Position numbers and translations under genes: made by a program. This document shows, piece by piece, positions 8,575 through 18,430 of a stretch of 64,000 bases of DNA (within the stretch, counting starts at the first letter, position 1; every line of letters begins with the position of its first letter). The notes under the pieces were generated by a model. That model was not told the origin of the DNA. It ran no database searches and was given only the letters and a program-made list of their open reading frames with translations. This DNA is from QHWT01 sp963755695 (GTDB lineage: Bacteria; Acidobacteriota; Vicinamibacteria; Vicinamibacterales; 2-12-FULL-66-21): contig CAVWLB010000001.1 in NCBI GenBank assembly GCA_963755695.1, forward strand, positions 1 to 64,000. The letters run 5' to 3'.

Positions 8575-9087
8575 CTTCGTCTCTGCGTGGTCCGAGACTC
8601 TGCCATCGCCGCGCCGGAGTCAAGCTCGCGTGCAGCCGTAATTTCCCAAATCTTAACCGCGCGGATGCCGCGCTTGGGCCTGCACGCAGAGGAGGGGGTT
8701 CTCGGCGACGAGATAGCCATCACCTCCCGCTCCCTCCGAGCCGGCCAGCCCGTGAGGCCCCCGAGTAGCAGCAGGAGCACCACGCGTCGATCACGGCGGG
8801 AGTCTACATCACCGCATGTGGCCGGTTCGACACAACCAGCATTAGAGAAGATCCTCAAACGCTCGTGAACAATTCGTCGCCGACCTTGGCGACGGCGGTC
8901 CGCACGGACGCCTCCGCAGGTACGAGGGTGGACGACGCCGGAATCCTTCTCGCCCGCCGAAGGATCTTCCCGTCCACAGCCCTCATACTGATGGACACGC
9001 CCTCGGCGCATCCGCGCATGATGGCCGGCGGCTCCTCTGGTTCGGCCCGGCCGGACGGCCGGCAATCCGCCGACGAAGGAGAGCGAT
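8575..9087. other. divergent intergenic region containing the second copy of the 49-bp repeat
   Basis: This 513-base region separates the leftward secreted protein from the rightward operon. It contains the second copy of the recombinase 3' end at 8863-8911 and presumably promoters for both directions. I see no gene in it. Confidence 0.5.
8863..8911. repeat. 49-bp perfect direct repeat, copy 2
   Basis: Identical over 49 bases to 6285-6333 in the same orientation. Minus-strand translation gives the recombinase tail SVRTAVAKVGDELFT, then a stop (TSV then TGA), with no upstream recombinase sequence. It is a detached fragment of a second integrase copy or the product of a local rearrangement. 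Confidence 0.9.
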
Positions 9088-10011
9088 ATGAAAGCTGGAT
9101 GGCCACTGGCAGTCTCAGTAGCGGTTGTCGGCTACGGCTGCGCGATGAAGGAAACCAAAGTCGCGGTCGACCAGACGCCGCCGGCGGTACACGCCACGAT
9201 TCAGCGCGAACTGGTCGGGGCAGAGCTCGAGGACATCGCAAAGAGAACGATGAATGGCCAAATCGTCTACGAGACCGACCTCATCCGGGGCGGCCACAAG
9301 TGGGAAGTCATCATCCGGGAGGACGGCACGATTCTCTCCAAGGTGCAGGAGGAGGCAGTAGCGCAGGGCGCGGCGAAGAGCAACTCCGCTCAATCGGGAG
9401 GCGTGTGGCGCGACCGTTTCGACGTCAGCAAGACCGACCTGGTTCCGACAGGCACGAACCCGTACCTCACCATGCAGCCCGGACGGGTTCTGAGGCTCAA
9501 AAGCGGCATCGACACGCTGACGGTCACGATTCTCCCCGATACTCAGGACATCGACGGCGTCACGACCGGGATCCTCGAGGAACGCGAGACGAAGAACGGC
9601 CAGCTCGTCGAAGTCTCACGCAACTTCTTCGCAACCGACAAGAACACGGGTGACGTCTACTACTTCGGCGAGGACGTGGACAACTACAAAGACGGCAAGA
9701 TCATCAGCCACGAGAGCGCGTGGCGCGCCGGCGTGGAAGGCGCGAGGTTCGGTCTGATGATTCCTGCGAAGCCGACGATCGGGCAGGCCTTCTATCAGGA
9801 GATCGCCCCGAAGGTCGCGATGGACCGCGTCGAGGTCGTCTCCACCGACGAAAACGTCAAGACGCCGGCGGGAACCTTCGAGCACTGTGTTCACCTTCGT
9901 GAAACCACGCCGCTCGAGGGCGATGTCAGTCACAAGTACTACGCGGCCGGCATCGGGATGATCAAGGACGATGAATTCGAGCTGGCGGAACGACCAGGCA
10001 CGGTGCGCTGA
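9088..10011 (+). CDS. exported protein with PepSY-like N-terminal region
   Basis: A 307-residue protein with a short signal sequence ending near VGYGC, a weak lipobox that may make it a lipoprotein. Residues about 25-95 (VHATIQRELVGAELEDIAKR, then IVYETDLIRGGHKWEVIIRE and DGTILSKVQEE) follow the PepSY-like pattern of a helix followed by beta strands ending in D-G-x-I/V. The C-terminal 200 residues are beta-rich, with YYFGEDVDNYKDGKIISHES and TPAGTFEHCVHLRETT. The start is preceded by GGAGAG. It is the first gene of a four-gene operon of exported proteins, two bases before the next gene. PepSY-like domains are thought to inhibit or bind peptidases; here that is inference. Confidence 0.65.
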   Translation: MKAGWPLAVSVAVVGYGCAMKETKVAVDQTPPAVHATIQRELVGAELEDIAKRTMNGQIVYETDLIRGGHKWEVIIREDGTILSKVQEEAVAQGAAKSNSAQSGGVWRDRFDVSKTDLVPTGTNPYLTMQPGRVLRLKSGIDTLTVTILPDTQDIDGVTTGILEERETKNGQLVEVSRNFFATDKNTGDVYYFGEDVDNYKDGKIISHESAWRAGVEGARFGLMIPAKPTIGQAFYQEIAPKVAMDRVEVVSTDENVKTPAGTFEHCVHLRETTPLEGDVSHKYYAAGIGMIKDDEFELAERPGTVR

Positions 10012-10013
10012 TC

Positions 10014-11451
10014 ATGTCCCGCAGTTCATTCAAGCGTTCAAGCCGCGAGCAGGCTGACGTGCGGCTGTCGCCGCATGCGCGGATCGGTCTGGCCTTATCC
10101 TTGTTGACGGCCGCGCTCTGCGCGACTCCTCTCGCATCGGCGCAGCCCCCCGATTCGTCGTTCCGACTCGTGGTGGAGGACGGTACGCCGCTGCGGGTGG
10201 CGGTGGACCGCGTGGTCATCAAGCGCGTCGGTCAGCACATCGAGGGCGTGCTGGTCGATCCCGTCTTCGCCCACGATCGCATCGTCATTCCCACCGGGAC
10301 GCGGGTGCTCGGCCACGTCGAGCAGCGCACTGGCGTGTCGAAGAAGCGGCGCACCGCCGCCATGCTCAGCGGTGACTTCACGCCGCTTCACGACATCCTT
10401 CTTCAATTCGACAAGATCGTGCTGACCGACGGCCGCACATTGCCGGTGCGCACGCAGGTCGCGCGGGGCACCGAACAGGTCACGCTGAAGGTTGCCGGGA
10501 ACGCTGAGAAGACGGGAAACATTCTCTCGAGCGCTGGCGAGGAGGCCGCTCAGGAGGCGAAGCAGACCATCGCCATCCTCAAAGGTCCTGACAAGGTGGA
10601 TCGCATGAAGGATGCGGGGCTCCGCGCGCTGCCGTATCATCCCGAGTTCTTCAGCAAAGGCACTGTCTTCAACGCGCGGTTGCTCTCCGCGCTCGAATTT
10701 GGCCAGGTGGCGGCGACGCCGAGCGCGCCAGCCGGCACGGCGCCCGCACCGGAGAGCGTTCTCTCGGCACGGCTCGTCACGCCGGTTGACTCAGCACACG
10801 CGACCAGAGGAACAGCGGTCGAAGCGGTCGTCACGCGTCCGGTGTTCTCCGCGACCCACGAGCTGATCCTTCCCGCAGGCGCCAGGCTCACCGGCAAGGT
10901 TACGTTCGTGAAGCAAGCCCGGCACTTCCGCCGAAACGGACAACTGCGATTCCTCTTTGATTCCGTTCACGTTCCCGGCCTCGAATCGGAGACGCTGCTC
11001 GCGTCGTTGTATTCCGTGGCAGCAGGTCGGGCCGACCGGCTCGCGGTCGACGAGGAGGGGGGCACGAAGGTCACGAACTCGCCGACCAGGTTCATTGCGC
11101 CCGCCGTCGGCGCACTCGCGCTGGTCGGACTCTCACAAGGCCACCTCGACTACGACACAGATGGTGCGGGGCCCGAAATGGCGTACCGGTAGCCCACTGA
11201 GCGGCAGCGTGGCGGGACTCGTCGGCGGGAGCATCACCGGGCTGCTGGTGGCATCGCTGGGTCATCCCGCGGCTGTGGCGCTCGGCGTGCTCGGCGTCGC
11301 GCGAACGACGTACACTGGCGTGATCGGCAAGGGCAGAGAAGTCGTCTTTGCCGCCGACACCCGGATTCAGGTTCAACTGGCGCCGGGCCCACGGCCGGCG
11401 AAGCCGCTACCGTCGCCCGAGCGTGACCCACGCGCGAAGGAGGACAAATGA
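10014..11451 (+). CDS. exported TrbI/VirB10-like repeat protein, one frame break
   Basis: After a signal peptide (IGLALSLLTAALCATPLASA) the protein contains two related segments: GVLVDPVFAHDRIVIPTGTR at about residues 78-97 and AVVTRPVFSATHELILPAGA at about 270-290. Both follow the P-x-G-T-R-L-x-G-x-V strand pattern seen in the TrbI/VirB10 beta-barrel. The frame breaks at about 11188-11192. Removing one base joins EMAYR to SPLSGSVAGLVGGSITGLL, a Gly-rich hydrophobic segment, then VVFAADTRIQVQL, also TrbI-like. The corrected length is about 478 residues. No other conjugation genes are present, so I do not call it a transfer protein. It overlaps the next gene start (ATGATG). Confidence 0.6.
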
Positions 11452-11951
11452 TGGTCACTCATATCGGACGGCTGCTGACCGTCGGCACCGCCGTAATGCT
11501 CGTCGCCGGCGTCGCCGCAGCGCAAGGCGCAAAGCACGAACCCGCGCAAATGCCTGAACCAGTCAAGCAGGCGATTCAAGCCAACAAACCGGGCGCCGAG
11601 ATCGACAAACTCGAAGTGGAAAAAGAGTCGGGCATCACCCTGTACGACATCGAATTCAAGGACGGCAAGGGAGAGATTGAAGTGGCCGCAGACGGCACAG
11701 TCATGGACGTCACCGACATCGTTGACGCGAAAGACGTGCCCGAGCCGGCGGCCGCCGCCATCAAAACCGCAGCAAAAGGTCAGGCGGTCAAGCAGTTCGA
11801 ACGCTCCGAGGTACGAGCCGAAATCGTGAAAGACGCCGGCAAAGGGCGAGTCTCCAAGCTGTCCGCACCGAAGTATGTGTACAAAGCGGAGTTGACCAAG
11901 GGCGAGGTCGAGGTCACTCCAGACGGAAAGGTGATCAAGGTTGGCAAGTGA
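11448..11951 (+). CDS. PepSY-like periplasmic protein with two repeats
   Basis: A 167-residue protein with a clear signal peptide (LLTVGTAVMLVAGVAAAQG) and two tandem copies of a PepSY-like repeat. The first runs from PEPVKQAIQANKPGAEIDKL to DGKGEIEVAADGTVMDV, and the second from VPEPAAAAIKTAAKGQAVKQ to GEVEVTPDGKVIKV. Each ends with the D-G-x-V turn typical of the family (DUF2874/PepSY_2). Such proteins are periplasmic and bind peptides or regulate proteases. It overlaps both neighbours by a few bases, so it is part of a translationally coupled operon. It shares its repeat type with the first gene of the operon, which suggests an interacting set. Confidence 0.75.
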   Translation: MMVTHIGRLLTVGTAVMLVAGVAAAQGAKHEPAQMPEPVKQAIQANKPGAEIDKLEVEKESGITLYDIEFKDGKGEIEVAADGTVMDVTDIVDAKDVPEPAAAAIKTAAKGQAVKQFERSEVRAEIVKDAGKGRVSKLSAPKYVYKAELTKGEVEVTPDGKVIKVGK

Positions 11952-12916
11952 TCGGCATCGAGTCCCGCGCCCGCGGTCGTCACCCATCCACAGAGAAACC
12001 TCTCGGTCGCGGCTGCGTGAAGTGCGCAGCCGCCCTGGCAGTTGTGGTTTGCCTCGCGATCCGTCTTTCGGCCCAACAGGCAACCACGTTCCATGCAGAA
12101 ACGCGTCTCGTCGTGCTGCACGTAACGGTCACCAATGGCCACGGCGAGCTGGTCACGGATCTGGATCGCAGCGCGTTCAGCGTGTACGAGGGCGGGCGTC
12201 CGCAACCGATCACCATCTTCCGGCGCGATGATGTCCCGATCTCGCTCGGCCTGATCATCGACAACAGCGGCAGCATGCGCTCGCTGCGGGCGAGCGTGGA
12301 AGCGGCGGCGCTGGCATTCGTCCGAGCGTCGAATCCGCTGGACCAGGTGTTCGTCCTGAACTTCGCGGATACGCCGCACATCGACGTCCCGTTCACGAAC
12401 GACATTCACGTGCTGGAGACAGGTGTGACCCGCGTTGATTCGATCGGCGGCACGGCGATGCGTGACGCCATTCTCGTTGCCGATCGTTACCTGCACGATC
12501 ACGCCGCCCACGACCGGCGAGCACTGCTGGTCATCACCGATGGGAACGACAACGCCAGCACTACCTCGGCGGCCGAGCTCCGGAAGGTCGCCGAACGGAG
12601 TGGCGCCGCCATCTTTGCAGTGGGCCTCGTTCATGAAGGGTCGTCGAAAGCGGGCAAGGGCGATGACGAGCTCGAGCATCTGGCCGAGTTGACCGGCGGA
12701 GTCATGCACCATGCGGCGGCTGTCTCTGACGTGAACAAGGCGGTCCTGGAAATCGCCCATCAGATTCGCAACGACTACACGATCGGCTACACGCCCGTGA
12801 ATCAGTCGCTCGACGGGTCTTACCGCGCCGTCAAGGTGAAGGTCACGAGGCCGGGCGGACTGACTGCGCGCAGTCGGCCCGGGTACTGGGCAACTCCGCT
12901 TTCATCGTTTCCTTGA
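11948..12916 (+). CDS. VWA-domain secreted protein (VWFA-related acidobacterial type)
   Basis: A 322-residue protein with a signal peptide (CAAALAVVVCLAIRLSAQ). It then has an N-terminal strand region (ETRLVVLHVTVTNGHGELVT, DLDRSAFSVYEGGRPQPITI), typical of the acidobacterial VWFA-related family, and a von Willebrand A domain. The MIDAS motif is intact: DNSGSM near residue 103, a Thr in GGTAMRDA, and ITDGNDN. VWA domains bind Mg and protein ligands. Translation starts at GTG 11948, overlapping the previous stop (GTGA). As last gene of the operon it probably acts outside the membrane together with the PepSY-like and TrbI-like proteins. Ends GYWATPLSSFP. Confidence 0.8.
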   Translation: MIGIESRARGRHPSTEKPLGRGCVKCAAALAVVVCLAIRLSAQQATTFHAETRLVVLHVTVTNGHGELVTDLDRSAFSVYEGGRPQPITIFRRDDVPISLGLIIDNSGSMRSLRASVEAAALAFVRASNPLDQVFVLNFADTPHIDVPFTNDIHVLETGVTRVDSIGGTAMRDAILVADRYLHDHAAHDRRALLVITDGNDNASTTSAAELRKVAERSGAAIFAVGLVHEGSSKAGKGDDELEHLAELTGGVMHHAAAVSDVNKAVLEIAHQIRNDYTIGYTPVNQSLDGSYRAVKVKVTRPGGLTARSRPGYWATPLSSFP

Positions 12917-13651
12917 CTGCGGCGACCGCAGCGCCGAGCGACGCAGCCATCAAGATCACGGTCGCGGTCCACCAGCCTGACATTGGTGGAAACCCCAGGT
13001 GCGTGCCGAATAAGGTTCAGCGGCGACACACGGCAAGTTCACTGGCCGCGACGAGTGCTCAGTGGCCGTGCGCCGCACCGCCGCAGCGATCACGGCAAGC
13101 AGAAATAGATGCGGGCCATGATCGGAGGGTCGGGTCCGTACGGATGTCGCGCGATGCGGACTGCCTCGGCGTGCGCCGCGACGACGGTTTCGGTACTGCA
13201 GTACACGGACGCGAGTGGAGGACGCGACGATGATCCGCTCGTTCGTGAAGAAGCGGCTCATCGACTACCGCACGTCCCCCGACTCCCTAGTCCCGAACCA
13301 GAACGAACGATCGCATCCACAGTGAGGCGGAAAGGCGTCGCCGCGTCCGAGTGGGGCGGAAAGGTGCCGGCGCGGCGGAACGCAGATGTCCGAGAGGAAT
13401 AGCCGCGCGAGCCGGTGCCGCAACATCAGCTCGGTCAGCGCCCCGCTCACCTCCAAAGTAACGCAGAGGCATTCAGGCCAGAGAAACCGGCGGCCGCGAG
13501 AGTGCGATCGACGATTGAACACGCGGCTCTCACGCCGAGTCGGACTTCGACCCGTTCGCAATATGAACCGCTAATTAACGTGCAATGAACGACAGATGAA
13601 TCGGTCGATACGCTGACGACAGGCACACTGCTTGCCTTAGCGGAGGATTCG
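12917..13651. other. long intergenic stretch, no convincing gene
   Basis: About 735 bases without a recognisable gene. A short rightward frame MIRSFVKKRLIDY at 13230 has a ribosome-like site but stops after 31 codons and resembles nothing I know. The promoter of the PAP2 gene should lie near the right end. Confidence 0.4.
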
Positions 13652-14527
13652 ATGCGAACTCTCAACAATGGCTGCGTCCTGACAGCGATCATCATCTCGT
13701 ATGGAATCGCTGCGCCATGTCACGCCCAGTCCGAGGTCGAACGTCGCAGCGTCGATTCCAGCACGGCGGCCGCCTCCAGTCTGCTCGTGTCAACCCTTCC
13801 ATTGTTTGCGCCGGCGTTCGACGCTGGTCAGGTCATTCAGCAACCGGCCGGTCCACCGCCGACACCGCGGCACACCGGGATCAAAGCACTGGCAAAGGGC
13901 CTGGTCGTCGATTTCAAGTATCTGCCTTCTCCCGAGAACTTCTTGTGGGCAGGCGTTGGTGGAGGCCTGGCGCTTGCCGTCCACCCGGTCGACGACAACG
14001 TGAACCGCGCGCTCGTCGGCAACGACGCAGCAGACCATTTCTTCAAGGCAGGCGAAGTCCTCGGAGAGCTCCCGACGCTGCTGGCGAGCGCGTCGGTGAT
14101 TTATGCTGCAGGCCGTCTGAAGGACGAACCCAGGGTGTCACACGTCGGCATGGACCTGATCCAATCGCTTGCGATGTCCGAAGCCCTGACGCAGACGTTG
14201 AAATACACCACAAGGCGCGAGCGCCCCGATCACAGTGGCAAGAACTCGTTTCCTTCGGGGCACGCCGCAGACACGTTTGCATTCGCCACGGCGCTCGAGC
14301 GGCATCTGGGATGGCGGTATGCGGTTCCTGCCTACATCTTTTCGTCGTACGTCGCGATATCGCGTCTGCCGGCAAATCGCCACTGGTTCAGCGATACGGT
14401 GTTCGGCGCCACGGTGGGGATCATTGCCGGCCGAACGATCACCAGTCATGAGGCGCATCCATTTCCCGTTGCGATCAATTACATTCCACGCGGCGTCTCG
14501 GTCATGTACGTGCGCCGGAGCAAGTGA
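13652..14527 (+). CDS. PAP2-family phosphatase
   Basis: A 291-residue protein with a signal peptide and all three PAP2 acid phosphatase motifs: K184-x6-RP in KYTTRRERPD, PSGH at 201-204, and SRLPANRHWFSD at about 237-248, containing the nucleophilic His. The family removes phosphate from lipid phosphates (phosphatidate, undecaprenyl pyrophosphate) or acts as vanadium haloperoxidase. The phosphatase spacing and size favour a lipid phosphatase in or outside the inner membrane. The N-terminal 90 residues are Pro/Ser-rich. The gene converges on a calcineurin-like phosphatase gene 45 bases away. AGGATTC before ATG 13652 is a plausible ribosome site. Confidence 0.85.
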   Translation: MRTLNNGCVLTAIIISYGIAAPCHAQSEVERRSVDSSTAAASSLLVSTLPLFAPAFDAGQVIQQPAGPPPTPRHTGIKALAKGLVVDFKYLPSPENFLWAGVGGGLALAVHPVDDNVNRALVGNDAADHFFKAGEVLGELPTLLASASVIYAAGRLKDEPRVSHVGMDLIQSLAMSEALTQTLKYTTRRERPDHSGKNSFPSGHAADTFAFATALERHLGWRYAVPAYIFSSYVAISRLPANRHWFSDTVFGATVGIIAGRTITSHEAHPFPVAINYIPRGVSVMYVRRSK

Positions 14528-14572
14528 GCGACCACCGGCGATGCCAGTTGCCAAGTGCCTGCGAGCAAGTCG

Positions 14573-15544
14573 CTACCGGCCGACTTTTCCACCAAGGTGG
14601 CGCGATTGCACCTGGAAGCTGTCCTTGAGCGTGAAGGCAGGGCTCGCGGCCGACGGTGCGTCCAGCCGATACATCTTCCCATCCAGGAGCCCGTCACTGA
14701 TCGTGAGTTTCAGGTAGTGATAATTCGGAAAATCCCTTGACTTGTACAGGTCGGCGTCGGTGCGGTCGACCTGGTAGGGTATGGCCCCCCCGCCGCCGGA
14801 CACCAGATACACCACATCCTGCTGTAAAAACCGCTCGTAGTTGTGAATGTGTCCGGCTACCACAACGAGTCGGGCGCGGGATGTGCGCGCGGCCTCACCG
14901 AGATAGTCCCTGAGAGCAATCTCGTTGGGCCGCGGGTTGTGATCGACGCGCAGTCGCGTCTGAACGTCGGCGACCGGCGGGTGGTGTAAGGCGATGAGCA
15001 CGAACTGGACGGTCTTCGGCAGTGTGTCCAGCTCGTGCTGCAGCCAGACGCGTTGCTCAGTGCCGGGGAGCAGTGGGCTCGAGGTATCCAGTGCGAGGGC
15101 TCGAACGACAGGGCTGATATCGGCGGCGTACCAGCGCTTCCCGCGCAACTCTGGAAACGTCGCCCACCAGTGCTCCAGGCAGACAGCCGGCTCGCACTCG
15201 GCAAACTCGTGATTGCCGAGTGCGGGCAGGATCCGGAACTTTCGCGCGCGCCAGACAGCTGTTTCGGCGCGAAACACATCGTAGTCGCCGGTCGTGCCGC
15301 CGTGCCACGGAAGATCGCCACTGATAAGAATGGCATCCGGTCTCTCATCCGCAATGCGCGACACGAGTGCCTGGCGCGCCCGCGGACTTGTCGCGGTCGT
15401 GTTCGACGGATCCGTGAACCGCGTGTCGCCGTATGCGATGACGGTCGTCGGGCGCGAGCCCCGGAGCGCAGTACCAGGCAGAATGGCGATCGTCGTGACC
15501 GCGGCGAGAATAGCCGGCCAGAATCTGAGCACGAATCTGCTCAC
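14573..15544 (-). CDS. secreted metallophosphoesterase (calcineurin-like)
   Basis: A 323-residue protein with an N-terminal hydrophobic signal (FWPAILAAVTTIAILPG) and the ordered metallophosphoesterase motifs: GDTR near residue 39, SGDLPWHGG near 77, GNHEF near 111, HHPP near 187, and GHIHNYERF near 233. The final motif resembles purple acid phosphatase-like enzymes. These enzymes use two metal ions to hydrolyse phosphomonoesters or diesters, here probably in the periplasm for phosphate scavenging. It is convergent with the PAP2 gene and may share a phosphate-related role, though nothing in the sequence shows shared regulation. Confidence 0.85.
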   Translation of the reverse strand: MSRFVLRFWPAILAAVTTIAILPGTALRGSRPTTVIAYGDTRFTDPSNTTATSPRARQALVSRIADERPDAILISGDLPWHGGTTGDYDVFRAETAVWRARKFRILPALGNHEFAECEPAVCLEHWWATFPELRGKRWYAADISPVVRALALDTSSPLLPGTEQRVWLQHELDTLPKTVQFVLIALHHPPVADVQTRLRVDHNPRPNEIALRDYLGEAARTSRARLVVVAGHIHNYERFLQQDVVYLVSGGGGAIPYQVDRTDADLYKSRDFPNYHYLKLTISDGLLDGKMYRLDAPSAASPAFTLKDSFQVQSRHLGGKVGR

Positions 15545-15715
15545 CGTATCACCCGCACACCCACGGAAACCGTGCGGTTGTAAAACTCCCGTTGAATAGG
15601 ATACTGCCGGCTACCTTGGTAGAACCCGAATACTTCGTTGTTCAGATTGAGGAGAGAGACAATCACGTCACTGTGCCGCATCGCTAGCGTGACAACTCGA
15701 ATAGACGACCTGTTT

Positions 15716-18113
15716 TCAGAATGCGACTCGTACACCCAGATGCATCGCGCGCGGCGGCTGCACCGCCGTCGACACGCGAAACGTAGGTCCGGTCGCGACT
15801 GACTCTTCGACTTCGTTCGACAGGTTGAGAAGGTTGAAGGCGTCCCAGACCAGTGCGAGGCGGTGCCTGCCGAGGTGGAAGCCGATTTGCGCTCGGGCGT
15901 CCAGCGTCAGGGTGTAGGCGAACCTGGTTCTGCCGTTCCTGTAAGCGCGAATGGCTTCGGTGCCCTGGCCGAGGTCCGGCACGACTACGAGACGTGAGAA
16001 CGACTGGCCATCCTGATACCGCGCAACGAGCCCGAGCCGCACACCGTGCGGGAACCGATACGTTCCTGATGTCTTGATGGTGTAGTTCCGATCTGAAAAG
16101 AACGAGCCGCGCGCGAATGTCGATGCGTTCGGATCGGTGAGGACGTCGCCGAGAAGCGCACCATCGTTCTCGAACACCGTGAAGCCGCGTGACGCGGCAG
16201 GTCCCGACGATCGACCGGCGGTTGCGCCCGCCATCATCTGGAGTCGGTCGCCGCTGTGGGACACGCTCAGATCGAGCCCGTCGAAGGTGGTCGTCAGCCC
16301 AACGGGATTGGTCAGGACGTACTTGTCCGCGCCGAACGCCTCGGGACGCCGATCGTAGACCGGCAGCTGCTGGTCGTCCGACGGATCGAGCAGGTCCGCG
16401 GCGGGATCCGGAAGGGCCGTGACGGCATAGCTGCCAATCGGCACTCCCGTGTTGACCAGGGCCATCGGCCGCCGCTCCTGTCGCGTAATTCCCACAAAGC
16501 GCAGCGTCCACGCGGCTGACGGTTGCAGCTCGAGTCCGACAAGAAGCTCGTCGAGATACGGCCGCTTCAGGTGAGCGTCGATCATCGATGTTCCCCTCGG
16601 ATCATCGCCGACGCGAGCGACGAGAGGGCCCTCCTCTCCGTTCTCGAATCGTCCGTCACCGTTACGATCGATCCAGCGGAACACCTGGGCGCTCGTCGAC
16701 GCCGGGTCGCCAGCGGCCAGCGCTTCCTGGGGGAGCCGATCGCCGTATCGCCCGAGACCAAGAACTCCCGAGAGATGCTGCTGTGGAAGGATGTCCCAGC
16801 GCAGCGACACGCGTGGAAACCAGTCGCTCCAGCGAATGGTATTTCCGCCATCGGCCGCCGCCGTCACGCCTTCCCACCTCACGCCGCCCTCAATCGTGAA
16901 GCGCGATGACAGGGGAATCGTCTCTGCCACATACCCGGTGACGGTCACGTCGTGATGTCGCGGCTCTGTCGTTGTGCTCGTGAGCCGCCACATCCGCGCC
17001 GGGACTCGCTCGACTGTCTCTGCGACCGCGGAGGCGAGCGTCGAACTCTCGGATGCGGTTCGTCCTCCGATCTCGACACCGGCGCGTCCGCCGCGAAGCC
17101 AGCGGTTCGCCGTGCTCGCCAGCCCCGCTTCCCGCAACGCAGCCGACCAGCGTCGACCCGAGGTCGATCCCGTGACCGCCTCCACGATCGGCATGTCCTG
17201 GATGGAGTCGATGTATGCGAGCGGGACTGCCGGCCGGTCGAGGTTCACGGTGGCGTGCCCGACGGCGGCCGCGGCCGTCAGCGACACCCGTCGCGCTCGA
17301 TGGTGCCAGTGTGATGCGATCAGGAGATCGGACACCCGCTGACGCGCGTCCGGCTGTCCGATCCAGAGTCGTCCGTCGAGAGGGACGCGGGCGGATCGTC
17401 CGGCCACCGCGCCGAACACTTCGTCGTCGGCCGATGGCGTGAACAGAACCTCTGCGAAGGCGCCGGTTTCCTGCGAGCGAAGCCTCGTCGCATCGGCGCG
17501 CTCGAATCGAGTCGCGTCAGTGACCGTGGTGCCCAGTACCGGTGCTCACTCGGTCCCGGCGCAATGGACCGCTCACCGATGCCGCGATCCGATTCCAGGT
17601 GCGAAGCGCGGCGATCGATGGAATTGGTGCGGCCGCCGGCGTCGCCGCCCATGGCGCTGACAGAAACTCCGCGCGCCCCTGCCATGTGTCTGACGGACGC
17701 CTGGGGATCAGGTGCACGTGGAGACCAGGCGCCGAACGCTCGATCGGCATCATGGCGGTTGTGGTCTCGACGGTCTCGAGCATTCCGGGATCGAGAAACA
17801 GCAGCGATCCGCCGAAGGCGCCGGCATCCGTCACATCGAGGTCGTCGAACTGAAACGCCGTCTGCGTCCAGGAGCCTCCTCTTGCGCTAAGGCGGCTCTC
17901 CCTGCCCACGCTGAGACCGCCTCCGTCGATGCGATCTGAAATGAGCTCCGGGACAGTGGTCTCGAGAAGCCCTCCGAGCGTGCCACTCGAGGGCAGGTCT
18001 TCGAGCGCCGAGCGGGGCAACGTGGTGGCCGCCTCGCTTCCAACGCCTGGCATCACCTGCGCGCACAGTGGTGCGCTCGCCACCAGCATCGCGGCGATCG
18101 CCAGGACGGCCAT
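15716..18113 (-). CDS. TonB-dependent receptor-like outer membrane protein, one frame break
   Basis: After a signal peptide (MAVLAIAAMLVASAPLCAQ) comes a plug domain with SALEDLPSSGTLGGLLETTV, SRLSARGGSWTQTAFQFDDL and SLLFLDPGMLETVETTTAMM, all typical of acidobacterial TonB-dependent receptors. The rest is a beta barrel ending in an aromatic-terminated strand (MHLGVRVAF), with NLLNLSNEVEE near the end. The frame breaks at 17539-17540. Removing one base joins RDRVST to VLGTTVTDATRFERAD and gives about 798 residues. An N-terminal carboxypeptidase-like domain, common in this group, is absent. A DRNGDGRFENGEEG loop looks like a calcium site. The ligand is unknown. Confidence 0.8.
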
Positions 18114-18430
18114 GCTCTCATGGTGTGGGATTTCCGATGACGCGACGGTGACAGCTAGCCCTCTCTGCGCGTCGCGAGAAACTCCCCGTCGAGCTGCCAG
18201 ACCGTCACATCAGGCCGCCTCGTTGCGACGGGCACAGCAAACCTCGCCACGATATCGACGGCTCACCGGCAGCTTGGGGCGGACGAGCTCGAGGTAGTCG
18301 ATGGGGGGTGCCCAACCCGAATCGCGACGATGAGGTCGATGCAATCGCAGAAGACGTGATGTCGTGGGCGGGGCGGAAGACGTGACGAGTTGAAGACGAG
18401 CGTGAAGAGGACGAGGAAGACGAGGAGGAT
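18114..18430. other. intergenic stretch with purine-biased segment
   Basis: Between the receptor and the glycosyltransferase gene, both leftward. Around 18384-18446 the plus strand is unusually rich in GA-type triplets (gacgagg-like repeats), giving strong strand asymmetry. No gene seen. The receptor promoter should be here. Confidence 0.4.
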
